A stretch of DNA of 64,000 nt, from contig JALJCQ010000013.1 of the NCBI GenBank assembly GCA_023091665.1, positions 2,046,001 to 2,110,000 of the forward strand, written 5' to 3'. Under the pieces are notes generated by a model, which was not told the origin of the DNA, ran no database searches, and saw only the letters and a program-made list of their open reading frames with translations. This document shows, one piece after another, positions 1-10,208 of this stretch (positions are counted from its first letter, which is position 1; each line of letters opens with the position of its first letter). The position numbers and the translations under genes were made by a program. This DNA is from Pythium myriotylum (taxonomy: Eukaryota > Oomycota > Peronosporomycetes > Pythiales > Pythiaceae).

Positions 1-639
1 TGCCGCGAAATTGATTCTGGTTGACAAGAGAGCGTGGGCCAAGTGGCTTCCGAAAGCGGATTTCCCGGACAGGCGCAGCACGGAGGTGAGGTGCCATCAA
101 TCGATCAGCCAGTACGAGCAACGCTCTGTCGCGACGCTTTCCATCCGTGCGGCGCATAGCAGGCAGCCTCTGAACCTACCGAAGTATCTCTTCGTTATCC
201 GAATCTGTCGCTCTACTCACGATAGAACCTCGATGGACAGGCGGCGATAGGTCGGAAACCAGCAGGTAAATTCTGTAAGCCAGTCCGACAGTTGTACCTC
301 AAGCTTGAAGAGCTGAGAGTGAACACAAGAACCACTCGCGAAGTGCCACTTCAACAACGCTTGGTTCTGTGACTCTATTAGCCTTCATCGCGCATAACAG
401 TAACTTCAATTGTCATGTGTAAGCCGCAACCAGAAACTTGAAGTCATACCTTTTTGTCTGAGCTCGTCATACTGTCATCGTGAACCGGGCATATCGGTCG
501 TATGCTCAATCCGCCACGCTCAAAGGTCAATTTGATGAGCGGTTAATGATCAAACCTCGTTCTGAACTCCAACCGATCGTCTGCGTGAGTGGCCCAAGTC
601 GGAGTTCGGAGAGCCGACCTATCCCCATGCGCGGGCCTT
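1..639. other. No gene recognised
   Basis: No reading frame here has recognisable protein content and no tRNA-like fold was seen. It lies beyond the 3' end of the channel gene, so it holds that gene's 3' untranslated region and possibly the edge of a neighbour outside the window. Confidence 0.4.
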
Positions 640-3600
640 TCAAGAGAACGAAGATCGTCGCTTCATTCGCTGTTGCAGTTTATTGATCACCATAGCAGAT
701 AATGTGACCTTAGGGACGCTGCCACGGCGAGTTCCCTCCGATATCGTACCCTCCGTGAACGTTGAGAATTCCTCTGCAGCGTGCAAAAAGTCGTCGAGGG
801 AGAACTCGTACTTGCGCAGGTGTTGCATGACACAAGCCAGGGCTTTTCGTTTACCTTTATCTCCACCGCCGTAAATCTGAACGACGCGGGATACAATCTC
901 CTCTAAGTCGTGGAGGGTTTCTGTAAGCTCAGAGTGACTTGTGATCAGTCCCGTGCGATTTCGAGCAGCTCGTACATCTTCTTGAACGAGCGAACTCAAG
1001 TGCCTCAGTGACGTCTGCTTAATATGGGTAATCTTCTTCTTGAATTCTTGTAGAATGTTGGTGGCCATCTCTGGGTAGTGTTGGCTGATGCGATCTAAAC
1101 CAGAGCGACTCAGTACAAGCATGTTGATGTGGGTTTTTGCTCGGATACTTGCAGCACGTTTTGATTCGGTAAGCATGGCGATCTCCCCAAAGTAGCTACC
1201 TTCAAGTAGTGTAGCGACGACAACTTCTTGAGCAGTTTCAGCATGAAACAGGATCTCCGCAACACCCTTGACAAGGAAGTACATATGCCTTCCGATCTGG
1301 CCTTCTTTAAACACATACTCGCCCGGTGTACAGAACTCAGGATCTAGAATGCCCATGAGATAACTGACACACATGTCATCCTGAGTTGCAAAAAATGCGA
1401 TCTTGCTCACAACGTCACGGTTCAAATGCAGCATCACTTGACTGCGCAAGTTGTCCGACAAAGCGGTGAGGATTTCATCCTCGTTGTCATCATCGCGTTG
1501 GGACAAGTAGTAATCATAATATCGCCGTAGTCTTGCGCCGAGAGGTTTGGAGATATTGCGATCCTTGAGATACGCTTTTAGTCGATCCATACGCTCTCGA
1601 TTCGTCTCGGTCGTGTACTGCATCTCGTCTACGATGCCCGAGACAGTCCCAATGACATATGTAAAGGTTGACGCACCAACTAGGACTCCCATTGTGACAT
1701 AAAACACTTCTGCTGGATTCCCTGGCGACGAATCACCGTACCCAACTGTTGTCATTGTGGTAACTGCCCAATAGAGACAGAAGACATAGTTCTCCATGTG
1801 TGTGGAGTTCAACGGTAGAGAATCCAGCACGCTTCTTCCGTATGCCACGCGTGACGTCACCGAAATGTAGTACAGCCCGCAAGTTAACATGTGGGCAATG
1901 AAACAAACTTTAGCGAAGAGGCGAAATAATCGTGTGGTTGAGTGTCTTGCCGCAGCCATCGTTTGCATCTTCATCATCGTCCGCACGAGCTTCAGGAGAC
2001 GGAAGAGCTTGAGCATCCGAATGACACGAATAAGATAAAGAGTCTTCGATTGTGACGAAACAACGATGCTGATGATGGAGGCAATAGGTACAGTTGAGCT
2101 GAGGTCTATCCAAAACCATTTCCTTATGTACGCAACAGCAATTTCTCGATCCTCCATCACCATGTGGCCCGACTTGTCAACAAACGCAGAGCGAAAGTTG
2201 ATGATGATGTCGATCGCAAACAGACACTCGATCACAAGTTCGAGTGAATCGATAATACTGTTTCTCTGGGCATCCATCAAGAAAGTCGTCTCGTAAGGAA
2301 TCATAATGGCACAATAAACAAGAGCGAGCGCTATTGTGGCATCCCAGCGTAGCTTGTATGGATGGTCCGGTAGGATCGGTGAAAAGAGCATCCTCTTGAA
2401 GCGCGTCATTGTTCGCGCGTTGTCATGGCGCGCTAGCAGGTCGATCATTTTCTTCTTTTCATGAGCCGAGTTGAAGACAGAAACACCCATGGAAATTTCA
2501 AGCGTCATTTTCTCCAAGATATGAAGCGGAACAGCACGGTACGACTGTAGCACACCGTCTAACAACACGGTGAGAGTCGGGTAGATGTTCTCAATGCCCG
2601 TTAACTCGGAAACGGGATCATTGGCACGTGAGTTCATAAACACTTTGTACCGTGCGAGTGCTTGCTCATACACTCGGTCGTAAAGATTACTTCGTTCTAC
2701 ATGATATTGGTTCAAAGAAGTTTCCACTTCGGGGAATTCCTCGAGCAAGTGATCGAAGTCTTCTTTCGGTAGCGTGTACAGATCACAGTTTGCTTTGGCC
2801 GTGTACGAGTTTTGATGAAGCGTATAATTTAGTAAGGATGACTCGCCGAAAATGCCGTGCTCGGTCAACACCTCGAGAACAATAATCCATTCCCCGTCGT
2901 TGGCTGTGCGCTTGACCTCGACTACTCCATGGTTAAGAATGAACATCTCGGTGCCGACGGATCTCTCTCTCGCAAGCACGTCACCTTTCACCGCAATCAG
3001 TGGCTTGATGTACATGGCCATGTCCATGACGAACTGAGCGCTCAGGCGTTGGAGAGCTGGAATTAGGAAGAAAGAGTGCCGGTATGTCTCGCTTAGAATT
3101 TCTCCACGTAGCGACAGCGATATCTCGCAAAGTATCTCACGCTCGTTGAATGCACTCGTCTTGGCGATGTAGTGCTTGAAGTATCGAATAAGGTTAACTT
3201 TAAGATCTCGAGGGATCGCCCGTTTCTTGACGAAGTCTTGAACCATACTCATCTTTCGGACGCGCGTGTTGGACTCGCGGTTCCAATTCTCGAGTATTTT
3301 TGTGATGTTCCCAATGATGATACCATACCCTGATGCACCAATAACTTGCGTGATCATTGCGTAGATTCGTTCATTCATGTTAGTTGCGTGGATATCTCCA
3401 TAACCGACACCAGCGATCGTAGACACAACCCAGTAACAACTATACAAATATCTTTCGGAAGCACTGGCTCCACCCAAGTTGGCCTCAGTTATCCAATTCA
3501 AATCATTGAGATCGGTTGAATATCCAACAAGGTTCCAGAAACATGCCAAAATGTGAGCGAGAAGAAGCACCTGGCATACAACGTAAGTGAGCCGCGCAAT

Positions 3601-4887
3601 GACGGCATCTAGCTCTAAGGCATCCTCAAGCTTCATCGCAAAGTGACGAAGTTTGATCAATCGGGCAAGTTTCGTCACGCGAACGAGGCGAACCATCCTT
3701 GTAAGCTTGAGTGAAGTAACGGTATTCTCTTTTCCACGAAGACCATCAGCTCCTTCGATCATATACTGAGTCGGGAGCGCTGCTAGCATGTCTGGAACGA
3801 ACCACGTCGTGAGGTAGCGACGCGCGATAGCCATTCGGTCTGTTGTCAACATCTCGTCGTCGTTATTATAATACCCTACGAAAAAGTTGTGCAACACATC
3901 GAGTAGAAAAAGCACGTCCGCCCCGATACTCACGATTTGCCACCCAGAAGCCAACTCAACATCAGGAAATCCAACCTCGATCGGAACCATTATGGCGGAG
4001 TAGAGAACAATACTCATCACGATTAAATCCCACGCCAATTTTGAGCTGCTCCTAGGGTCAAGAACAGGGAAATTTTTTGACAGAAACCGAAGCTTTTGAT
4101 GGCGATACTGGACCCACTTTATCCACAGTAAACTGCGGGGACTAAAATCATCCGTAAGAACGAGGACTGATGTGCGAGGTTCAACACTACGCTGCGGAGT
4201 GCCCAAGGCTCTGATAGAGCCTAGGTGGCTTGATGAGCCGGTACTGAGGGAGTTTTTGCGTCCAACCGATCCACGCCCGACAGAGCCAACCCTGCCAATC
4301 GATCCGTCCCGCATTGTGGCACTTCTAGGCACTGATAACCTTCGGTTTACCTGGTCTATTTCGACCTTCGATACCAATTCTGGGGTTTTTGTTCTCTCGT
4401 TTAACATCGCCAGCGTCAACGGGACTATTGAAGTAGGAGGAGCACTCCTTCGATGCGGTGAACGACGCCCGCCTTCAATGGGCGGAACGCGAAGGTCTCC
4501 CAGCGACTGACCCTCGACATTTAGCAATGGCAAGACTTGATGACGTTTTACTCGTGACACTTCTGAATACTGATCAGCTTCATTTTGTACGGCCGGGGCG
4601 TCTTCAACAACAGCCTCCATTGCTTTTTGGACGGAATTTCGTCGGTATGCGGATTCGGCCACTGCTTTTGATAAGAGCTTGGGGACTGGGCCATGTACGT
4701 TTACAATCGCCGTCAGTGGAGGCAAATTTTGCTCCTGGCCTCCATCGTCAGGCAGTATCATTTCTTGTGAGCAGGAGCCTCCTTGCACTCTTCTCGAAGA
4801 AGCAATTGCGATGTCGCGCTCCCATTCACGCCCCGCAATGCCGCGTGACGACACAGGGTCGAAGTCGATTCCGGCTGTCTTGTCCAT
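640..4887 (-). CDS. Tandem two-repeat voltage-gated K+ channel with two cyclic-nucleotide-binding domains
   Basis: Uninterrupted 1415-codon frame from an ATG at 4887. It encodes two complete EAG/HCN/CNG-type channel units in a row. Unit 1 has S1 near residue 284, a basic S4 (RLVRVTKLARLIKLRHF) near 395-415, a GVGYGD selectivity filter near 493 and a CNBD near 620-740. Unit 2 has S1 near 852, S4 (RVIRMLKLFRLLKLVR) near 955, a TTVGYGD filter near 1046 and a CNBD near 1180-1270. The first ~240 residues are polar and Ser/Arg-rich, probably cytosolic. The GYGD filters indicate K+ selectivity at the plasma or another membrane; by family knowledge four such pores tetramerise, so two of these polypeptides could form one channel. 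CNBD2 keeps FGE plus the phosphate-cassette Arg (KRAASIRA), while CNBD1 keeps FGE but lacks the Arg. No stop or frame change separates the units. Hidden in-frame introns cannot be excluded. Confidence 0.9.
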   Translation of the reverse strand: MDKTAGIDFDPVSSRGIAGREWERDIAIASSRRVQGGSCSQEMILPDDGGQEQNLPPLTAIVNVHGPVPKLLSKAVAESAYRRNSVQKAMEAVVEDAPAVQNEADQYSEVSRVKRHQVLPLLNVEGQSLGDLRVPPIEGGRRSPHRRSAPPTSIVPLTLAMLNERTKTPELVSKVEIDQVNRRLSVPRSATMRDGSIGRVGSVGRGSVGRKNSLSTGSSSHLGSIRALGTPQRSVEPRTSVLVLTDDFSPRSLLWIKWVQYRHQKLRFLSKNFPVLDPRSSSKLAWDLIVMSIVLYSAIMVPIEVGFPDVELASGWQIVSIGADVLFLLDVLHNFFVGYYNNDDEMLTTDRMAIARRYLTTWFVPDMLAALPTQYMIEGADGLRGKENTVTSLKLTRMVRLVRVTKLARLIKLRHFAMKLEDALELDAVIARLTYVVCQVLLLAHILACFWNLVGYSTDLNDLNWITEANLGGASASERYLYSCYWVVSTIAGVGYGDIHATNMNERIYAMITQVIGASGYGIIIGNITKILENWNRESNTRVRKMSMVQDFVKKRAIPRDLKVNLIRYFKHYIAKTSAFNEREILCEISLSLRGEILSETYRHSFFLIPALQRLSAQFVMDMAMYIKPLIAVKGDVLARERSVGTEMFILNHGVVEVKRTANDGEWIIVLEVLTEHGIFGESSLLNYTLHQNSYTAKANCDLYTLPKEDFDHLLEEFPEVETSLNQYHVERSNLYDRVYEQALARYKVFMNSRANDPVSELTGIENIYPTLTVLLDGVLQSYRAVPLHILEKMTLEISMGVSVFNSAHEKKKMIDLLARHDNARTMTRFKRMLFSPILPDHPYKLRWDATIALALVYCAIMIPYETTFLMDAQRNSIIDSLELVIECLFAIDIIINFRSAFVDKSGHMVMEDREIAVAYIRKWFWIDLSSTVPIASIISIVVSSQSKTLYLIRVIRMLKLFRLLKLVRTMMKMQTMAAARHSTTRLFRLFAKVCFIAHMLTCGLYYISVTSRVAYGRSVLDSLPLNSTHMENYVFCLYWAVTTMTTVGYGDSSPGNPAEVFYVTMGVLVGASTFTYVIGTVSGIVDEMQYTTETNRERMDRLKAYLKDRNISKPLGARLRRYYDYYLSQRDDDNEDEILTALSDNLRSQVMLHLNRDVVSKIAFFATQDDMCVSYLMGILDPEFCTPGEYVFKEGQIGRHMYFLVKGVAEILFHAETAQEVVVATLLEGSYFGEIAMLTESKRAASIRAKTHINMLVLSRSGLDRISQHYPEMATNILQEFKKKITHIKQTSLRHLSSLVQEDVRAARNRTGLITSHSELTETLHDLEEIVSRVVQIYGGGDKGKRKALACVMQHLRKYEFSLDDFLHAAEEFSTFTEGTISEGTRRGSVPKVTLSAMVINKLQQRMKRRSSFS

Positions 4888-5119
4888 GAGCCAATGTAGT
4901 AGCTAAAAACGGAATATTTCATCGGTTTCAATCTCACACGATAACATCCATCGTGCCTCACCGACCTTCAGGGACGATGTTCATCTGCAAGTTGCGCGAG
5001 GCCGTCAAGGCTTCGATAGCCTTGTTCGCCCTCACATAGGAGTCGTGAAATGAACCATACCACGAAAGATGGCCGATACATCATGCAAACTGGTGGTTGG
5101 TTTGCAGTCTTGGGACCAT
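4888..5119. promoter_or_regulatory. Channel promoter / flippase 3' region
   Basis: This 232-bp spacer between two minus-strand genes must hold the terminator of the flippase and the promoter and 5' UTR of the channel. No specific motif was identified. Confidence 0.35.
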
Positions 5120-8100
5120 TCAACCTGTATTCTCTCGATTCTTCGCGCACATGAATTCTAACTCACGACAAATGGTCCTCGGTTTTGGTGCAAATAGGAC
5201 TTCGCGAGCACGCGGCAACAATGCCACCAGGAGGCTTAAAATGCTACAGAAGCATGTACACAAGGCTAGTTGCGCAAGTGAGCTGGAGGTGAGGATACCA
5301 TAGAACTCACGTCCGAATGCTACCGTGGAAGACATGACGAACACAACAGCCCACCAAAAGAGAATTGAAGCACTCACGAGTGAGATCATCAATCGCTGAT
5401 GTGTAGATACCTCGAGCAGCAAACGCACATTTGCAAGGAACACCACAATGAAGTTCTGAGTCAAACCGAGAGACCATAGGTCATTGTCTTTGCCAGTACT
5501 TGACCATGGCACCAATGGAATAAGTTTCACTGGAACTATAACGATGAGAATCGACTCAAATATCGCCTCCACCATCCAGCCGAGAAAAGCGCGGGTGTTG
5601 AGGAACGTACGATATGGTCCATCTTGGTACAGCTGCGGATATCGTAGAACAGTTGTTGGAGAGAGATCCTGGTCAAGCACCGAGAAAAAGAGAACCGGGA
5701 GTGCCGTGAAGCAAATGTTGAACAGTTGCAGCAGCGGGTCATAGTAGGAACTCTGCCCCGAGAAGAGGCAGTACGCTCCGTAAAATAATTGCGGAAGAAC
5801 TAAGAGAACGTTCTTGTAGAAAGTGTACAGCGTCAGCACAGCGATGCGTCTATTCATCGCTCGACCATGGACCAACACAAGCTTTTGAAGATATCGAAAT
5901 GCTGGTACAGAGTAATCGCTGGCGTCCGAAGCTTGAATACCCTCCACTCCGGCTATACCCACCCCGATATGCGCGCGTTGAATCATGGGAACGTCATTTG
6001 CCCCGTCGCCGATCGCCATGGTTACTTTGTTTGGGCACCGTATGCGGACCATATCAATGATGACTTCCTTCTGCTTGGGACTAATTCGAGCACAAATAAC
6101 CGACTCACATTGCATGCACAGCTGCAAGAACTCTAGGTCGAGACCAAATTTGAGGACTGCTTCGATTGCAGTGTCGTCGAGGATCATAGCCAGACATGGT
6201 CTTTGAGACAACGCCAATCGGGGCTGGTGCTCAGACCCGTAACTAATCTCTGTGTGAAGTTGATGCTGTCTTGAGCTTTCGTTAGCTCTTTCTGAAAGAA
6301 ATGCATGGCGGTCATCCTGGATTGTAACCAATGGGATTCTGTGAGTTTAATCAGATGCATGTCCCTCGTGATCAATCGTACGGTATGCGCAACGTTTGTA
6401 GCGGTGTCTGGTCGATCACCCGTCAACATCCACACCTTTATCCCTGCTTCACGTAGCTTCTCTAGGGTCTTCGGGGCCTCTTCTTGAATTTTATCCTCAA
6501 TGGCCGAAACCCCAACAAGCGTAAGATCGCTCTCTAGCTCTGACACAACAGAACTCATCGCGTCCACCTCGTCTCTGTCACTCTCGACCAAAGGAGTAGG
6601 TCGTGCCTTCGACGTATTCCTAATGATTGTCAGCTTTTCCATGAAACGCGAGCTCCACTTGCTGTACTCTTCTTCAGAGAGCTCTCGATCAGCAATGCAC
6701 AGCACGCGGAGCCCGCGGTCACTGTACCGCAGCATCTGATCTCTGGCTTGACGAAGTTTGTCAGCGCTGTTCTTGTTACTGAGGTCCCGTAGAATCACGG
6801 TATCGGCTCCTTTGCAGTATAGAACAATCTTCCCATCCGGATGGCGGCACACGATCGAACTCTTTTTTCTGTCGCTCGAGAATTCAAATACTCGGAGAAT
6901 CTGAAGCTCAATGTTGCGACCATTAACATTCACTCTCATATGAGTATTATCTCGCTGAATAAGCGAGATACCGATATGTGCTGCGGCTGAAACAAGAGCT
7001 TTTTCATCTGGCAATGCTCCTGAGAAGAGCAGACGTGTTCTTGAACCATCATCTGATGTCATGTCGTTCGGATGTCTCCGCGCGTTGGGAGATATCGAGT
7101 TGTTCACCGCAAGGTTAAGAAAAAAACGGAGCATTTGTGGTGAATGCGAGATTGATAGGCAATTCACTTCGTCTGATGACCGGCAGGTATCAGAAAGTGC
7201 ATTGTCGCAATTCCTGCATGGGGATGATACATGACACGCCGTAAAGCTGCTGTTGTTGGCGACCAGAGTGCCGATTTTTGGTTCAAATTCAAAGGTTCTA
7301 CCATCCACGTGACACGAGCGAAATTCCATCTGATTGCATGTGAGTGTGCCAGTCTTGTCTGAGAAGATGTGCTCTACAAGCCCTAGCTCTTCGTTCAATT
7401 CTGAGGACTGGACTCGAACAGAAACTTGTTTGGTGCGCGGCGTCACTGTCGCTGAGGGTGGCAACGATAGCGGAGGCGCCTGCTCACTGCACTGGAGATC
7501 TGCGTCACCATGGAGCACCTTAGTCTGAAAGTATCGCGTGAAGTCAATCGTCACCTGGAGAGATATTGGGATGAAGTTGGAAAAGAGCAACGTGTAAGCA
7601 AGAAACAAGTAGATCAGACCCCGAGTATTCGTTTTCTTCTCATCGTCATCCACGAAAGGGTTCTGCATCACGGCCTTCGAAGAAACCATTCTTCGTTCAA
7701 TAGCAACTGCGACGGTTAAGATTACTGTTTGAGCCAAGACGACCCATTGCGTCGTCTTGTTGATAAAGCGGAGCAGCCAACCCTGCTTAACTGAGGTCTC
7801 CGACGAATTTTGCCGAACTCGCGTGTCTTCACCTGTATATATTACTACTCCAACCACCCAGAGGGCATCCTTGAGATTCGTACCTCTCAAAAGGATATTG
7901 CTTATATCCAAATCAAAAACTCCCGCGCCGACAGCACCAACCTCTAGTTTGATAGAGCCTTTGAAACGGTCGATTCGTCGACTGGGAGGCTCGCATTCGA
8001 TGGTCAGATGTTTGAGCCGATCTATCCCTTCATCTGTCAGCTCCCCTTGTGGTGAGAAACAACGATCGCGAAACGAAGCAAAGCAAAGCGCTGAAGGAGC

Positions 8101-8795
8101 GTAGCGAGACTTCAAGTTAGGCTCACCATCGAGATTTGCTGTCGTGATCAAGCATTGGCCACGGTTTTCGCTTGTTGCGACAATAACGACGTCAGCAGGA
8201 ACGTTTTCGTTTGTAGCAATCCGCACAAGATCTCCGACAGCGATTTCTGCACAGGTTCGAGGAGAAAACTTCATTGGACCATTTGTGGCAGATGAATGAA
8301 GTTCCAATTTGTTCACAATTGCCAGGTTCTGAAGGTCGTCTGACCTGTGACGGTCCAGATCTTCAATCAAATCGCGCACTGCACTGACGACGACTATGAA
8401 AACTAGCGGTGCGATCATAGTGGGGAAGCCGGGCGTGGATGTCACTTCGGGGATGAGCTGAAGTGCCGTGATGAAGAGGAAGTAGATGTTTGAGAATCGA
8501 GTGAACTGCTTGAACAGATTCTTGGGTAAAAAATTGCTTCGTGTGTAAATCGAGGTTCTTATAACATTTGGAGCGAAATTCTCCCCTTTTGAGCGTTGTC
8601 CGACGTTTACCACTCGAAAATGAGACGAATGAGACTTGCCAACTTTGTGTTGTGTACTCTGTACCGTCAAGGGGAGCTTTATCCCGAGCCCAGTTTCAGT
8701 TTGTCTGAGGTCCCATTCTGCTTTACCATGAATGGTTGCAAGTGTAACTGTGTCATTTTGTGGGGCTTTGGCTTCCTGAGCTGGAGTATTTTCAT
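5120..8795 (-). CDS. P4-type ATPase (phospholipid flippase), one frame break
   Basis: Phospholipid-transporting P4-ATPase, about 1200 residues, moving lipids to the cytosolic leaflet. Seen: an N-terminal P4 signature (NLFKQFTRFSNIYFLF), the A-domain motif DGEPNLK near residue 199 (family usually DGET/DGES), the phosphorylated Asp in DKTGTLT near 456, TGDRPDTA in the P/N hinge, GDGANDV near 904, and a hydrophobic C-terminal half with several TM segments. Proposed exon 1 is 8795-8727 and a 68-nt intron is 8726-8659; the downstream frame has no ATG of its own before the conserved N-terminus, so this start is tentative and a further 5' exon is possible. Near 6187-6195 the frame ends in a stop while the next frame continues the homology immediately (VWL then AMILDD). 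One missing base, for example in the GG of the Trp codon, would explain it; no GT-AG intron of normal size does. The rest of the gene looks intact, so a sequence error is more likely than a pseudogene. Confidence 0.85.
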
Positions 8796-10208
8796 GGACT
8801 CTTCAATGATTGATTCCTCTCCCTCAGCGTTCGCTCCAAGGAATGTGTTTGAATCCGCTCTCGCTTTTGCACCAATATGTGCGTAGATCTTGTCAGAGGC
8901 AGAACAAAAAATAGAGATCTAAATTCGCGGACTGAGTGTGCGTGTGGAAGGGGGGAGGATCATAACGCGAAGACGTACTGTGATATGTTATCACCAAAAC
9001 CAAACGATCCCAAGCGTGCTCACGCAACGGATCACCTGCGCATGTTCACAGCGAATGACGTCAACTCGCAACTGAACTTCGGTACCGTCTAACAGTCTCA
9101 GAAAACTGTTGGAGTCCTCTCGCTCGATAACGATGCTGGGAGAGGAAGAATCTTTGGCGATAAATGCGCGTCATGCCACTTTTCGCGGCGTCGTAAGAAC
9201 TTTAAATTTTTAGGCACACAAGAAGGCAGGTTTACTCTGGAGGAAGTCAAAAAATCTCTGGTGATTGAACCAGTTTGCTGAGTTAGGGAGCATACCTTAC
9301 GGAATGTACCTGACGCAGTAGCAGTCGAGGTTCAGAAGAGTATGGGCAACGTTGGGCCCAGCTGCAGCGCGCACCAATCACACATTGGCGGAATGCAAGC
9401 TCGATGTTACCCCCTTTCCTCTGGTGGGTGTAATTGAAAAGACAGTTGCGGGAAAAGGGCGATTACTCGGCGTATGAAGTTCACAACTTGCGTGAATCAG
9501 TTGAGGATCGAAGTCTAATACTTTGATCCGACGTACAAGCACTCGAGCTACGGATCATGACAGCGTGAGGATCAATGCGTCGTCTCGTGTTGAGTTGATC
9601 GAAATCATTACATAAATGGATACACACGTCTCGAGTACCGCTTGTATTACCGATTGCCAGACGCTACAGACGTACAGTGGAGCTGTACGCGACTTTCATA
9701 TCCTTTCCACACCTGGCATGTGATGGCTAGGTCTTCTCGCAACGGTTCGCTCTTCTACAAATGCCACCAAAGTGAGATCTCGTTGGAATGGGCAACGTCC
9801 GTCTGCACTGAGTACCTCAATCTGCGCGTTAATCTCTTTAAGCACCTCGTTGAGGCGCGTGACAGAGCCTGCAATGCGCTGAAGTAGAGCCTAGCGGACG
9901 CAACAAATGAGGACAGTCCTCAGAGACTTACGCATTCGGCGCTCGCACCTTCTGCTTCTCCTCGTGTGGGTCTGCTCGAGCGGAGAAAGCGACATGAACC
10001 AGCAAAGAGTTAGAACAAGAGGCAGAGTGAGTCCGCTGAGGATCCACGGATGGGGTCGCTGCCGAATGCAGACACGGAATAGAGCGTACTCTGCATCGAC
10101 GTGGTGAGAAAGCAAATCACCGTGGAAGCCCATTCCCGCCCACACAATTCAAAACGGATTGGCCAAAAGCACCTAAAATGAGTTTCTATTGGATGAAAAC
10201 CTTGAGCT
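8796..10208. other. 1.4-kb stretch without a recognised gene
   Basis: Between the 5' end of the flippase gene and the 3' end of the helicase gene. Small frames, for example 9642-9887 (+), show no recognisable motif. The part near 8800-8930 is open on the minus strand in a frame leading into the flippase exon 1 and could be extra 5' coding sequence or UTR. Nothing else could be assigned. Confidence 0.4.

Noticed and set aside
6184..6331. Very short intron explaining the flippase frame change
   Set aside because: Candidate GT-AG pairs are only 12-22 nt apart, far below the 46-nt minimum seen elsewhere in the window.
9642..9887. 81-codon plus-strand frame in the gene-poor interval
   Set aside because: Composition and motifs do not suggest a protein; no splice partner found.
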